The translations under genes were made by a program, and so were the position numbers. Below, piece after piece: positions 62,814 through 64,000 of a DNA stretch of 64,000 bases (the first letter of the stretch is position 1; each line of letters begins with the position of its first letter). Under the pieces are notes generated by a model. That model was not told the DNA's origin. It did not search any database and worked only from the letters and a program-made list of their open reading frames with translations. Source of the stretch: Coralloluteibacterium stylophorae (GTDB taxonomy: Bacteria > Pseudomonadota > Gammaproteobacteria > Xanthomonadales > Xanthomonadaceae); assembly GCF_018122625.2 (NCBI RefSeq), contig NZ_JAGQFT020000005.1, positions 62,001-126,000 of the forward strand, written 5' to 3'.

Positions 62814-63437
62814 GTGATCGGTCGAACGGCGGCACGTGCGGCGGGCATCGCCGCGATCGTGGCGGTGCTGGCGCTGCAGGCCTTCAACAGCTTCGGGTGC
62901 TACGGCCACGATGCCGGCCAGTTCCTGCTGGCCACGGTCATGTTCCTGGGGGTGCCGCTGGTGCCGGCGGTCGTGGCGTTGTTCACCGCCAATCCGCTGC
63001 GCGCGGTCGGCGCCTGCCTGCTGTTGGCGCCGTGGCTGCTGCTGGCCTTCCACGTCGACTGCGTGCGCCCCGCCGCGGCCGACGCCTCGATGGTGTACGT
63101 GTCGGTCCTGCTCTGGGGCACGCCCTGCGCGGTCGCCGGCGCGCTCCTGACCGGGCCGGCGATGCGTCTGCTCGGGGTCGCGGTGGCCCCGGATCCGCCG
63201 CCGCGCCGCGACCGACGCCCGGCGGACGCCGCCCCGCCCGTGCGGACCCGCCACCGTCGCCGCCTGCGCCGCCACCCACGCGCCGGTGCGCGCCGCGCCG
63301 CATCGATGAGCCTGGTTCACGAGTCCTTGCGGATTCCATCGGGTAGTCGCGCGGATGGGCAGTCGTTAGCTTCACCGCCACGCGATGCGGCGTCGTGCGC
63401 AATCGCCAAACCCATTTCCATCAAGGCAGGAGGTCAC
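62814..63437 (+). CDS. Predicted membrane-protein reading frame, continuing in frame into the cupin gene
   Basis: From a GTG at 62814 the frame encodes four or five hydrophobic segments (AAGIAAIVAVLALQAFNSFG, LLATVMFLGVPLVPAVVAL, ACLLLAPWLLLAF and VSVLLWGTPCAVAGALL), then a basic Arg/Pro-rich stretch from about 63185. No stop codon occurs before the cupin stop at 63923. A genuine membrane protein probably ends near 63200-63420 in another frame after a lost or shifted stop; alternatively this is a long fusion. The sequence gives no family. The GTG start is supported by a G-rich ribosome-binding stretch upstream. Confidence 0.45.
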
Positions 63438-63923
63438 ATGAAGCGCATCGCGGTGCTCACGATCGCGGCGTCGCTCGCATTCCCCGTCCTGGCCATCGCC
63501 CAAGAGGAGCATCCGATGGACATCATCCGTGGCGACGAGGCAGCGCAGAGCAAGGGGCCGGAGGAGTATTTCACCGGCGAGGTCACCATCTCCTCGCAGT
63601 TCCAGCGCGACGCGCCGTCGCGGCTGACCGGCGCCATCGTCAGCTTCTCGCCGGGCGCGCGCACCGCCTGGCACACGCATCCGCTCGGGCAGACGCTGTT
63701 CGTAACCGCGGGCACCGGCTGGACCCAGTGCGAGGGTGGGCCGATCGTCGAGTTCGAGGCCGGCGACACCCTGTACTGCCCGCCGGGCCACAAGCACTGG
63801 CACGGCGCCACCCCGAACAGCGCGATGACCCACATCGCGGTGCAGGAAGCGCTCGACGGCAAGAACGTGACGTGGCTGGAGAAGGTCAGCGACGAGGACT
63901 ACCTGCGCGGCCCGGAGCGCTGA
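63438..63923 (+). CDS. Secreted cupin-domain protein
   Basis: 161 residues. The start at 63438 follows a strong AGGAGG and begins a signal peptide (MKRIAVLTIAASLAFPVLAI, cleavage near AIAQ). The cupin has motif 1 WHTHPLGQTLFVTAGTG and motif 2 PPGHKHWHGA, with three histidines likely to bind a metal. Proteins with the same lead sequence (MDIIRGDEAAQSKGPEEYFT) are often annotated as (R)-mandelonitrile lyase-like or as quercetinase-type cupins; the substrate is unknown. A tautomerase gene follows five bases later. Confidence 0.85.
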   Translation: MKRIAVLTIAASLAFPVLAIAQEEHPMDIIRGDEAAQSKGPEEYFTGEVTISSQFQRDAPSRLTGAIVSFSPGARTAWHTHPLGQTLFVTAGTGWTQCEGGPIVEFEAGDTLYCPPGHKHWHGATPNSAMTHIAVQEALDGKNVTWLEKVSDEDYLRGPER

Positions 63924-63927
63924 TCCG

Positions 63928-64000
63928 ATGCCGCACGTCGTGGTGAAGCTGTGGCCGGGCAAGACCCCGGACCAGAAGGCGCGCCTGACCGAGGCCATCG
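63928..64000 (+). CDS. 4-oxalocrotonate tautomerase-like protein, 5' part (gene runs off the window)
   Basis: The frame opens at ATG 63928 with MPHVVVKLWPGKTPDQKARL and reaches the window end without a stop. Pro2 after the initiator Met is the catalytic base of the tautomerase superfamily, and the spacing of the following strand and helix fits. It begins five bases after the cupin stop, so the two are probably one operon. Confidence 0.85.
   Translation, partial: MPHVVVKLWPGKTPDQKARLTEAI

Overview
The window comes from a high-GC (around 70%) gammaproteobacterium, most likely of the Xanthomonadaceae/Lysobacteraceae (Luteimonas- or Lysobacter-like). The evidence is the polar-flagellum gene order (flhA-flhF-flhG-fliA-cheY-cheZ-cheA-motC-motD-parC-parP), a family of intergenic repeats built on taggagcggcttcagccgcg, and a gene of the XAC0095 type. 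The organism is inferred from gene content; no rRNA gene is present.

Region 1 (1-13,945) is the flagellar and chemotaxis core: the 3' end of flhA, a textbook sigma-54 promoter, flhF, flhG and fliA, then cheY, cheZ, cheA, a second stator pair (motC/motD), a ParA-like ATPase with its CheW-like partner ParP, and a second phosphorelay module (STAS protein, receiver, second CheA). ParP carries five 28-residue repeats in its N-terminal extension.

Region 2 (13,946-40,270) is a tandem array of seven transmembrane chemoreceptors (one interrupted by an amber codon), a porin, a small secreted OB-like protein, cheW, cheR, cheD and cheB, and an eighth, HAMP-less receptor, closed by a strong terminator. 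Nearly every transcription unit starts with a sigma-28 promoter, ten in all, and sigma-28 (FliA) itself is encoded in region 1. Receptors 1 and 4 share about 1.07 kb of almost identical DNA, which indicates recent gene conversion or duplication. Arrays of a palindromic repeat of about 180 bp lie only between receptor genes.

Region 3 (40,271-53,273) is accessory DNA. It has an NDH-2 type dehydrogenase, two outward-facing IS5-family copies flanking an SDR/HdeD operon, an IS remnant, an ArnT-like glycosyltransferase and a broken ColR-like receiver. Next come two tandem lipoprotein genes with near-identical 5' halves and divergent 3' halves, one followed by a truncated gene that may be a type IV secretion (X-Tfe-like) effector remnant. 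Small stress or hypothetical genes and a structured, possibly RNA-encoding element complete the region.

Region 4 (53,274-64,000) is ordinary metabolic and regulatory DNA: an XAC0095-like protein, an aldo/keto reductase with a SnoaL-like protein and an AraC regulator, a His-rich TonB receptor with a MerR regulator and a matching MerR-type promoter, a methionine aminopeptidase, an SRPBCC protein, a divergent NmrA/LysR pair, and cupin and tautomerase genes.
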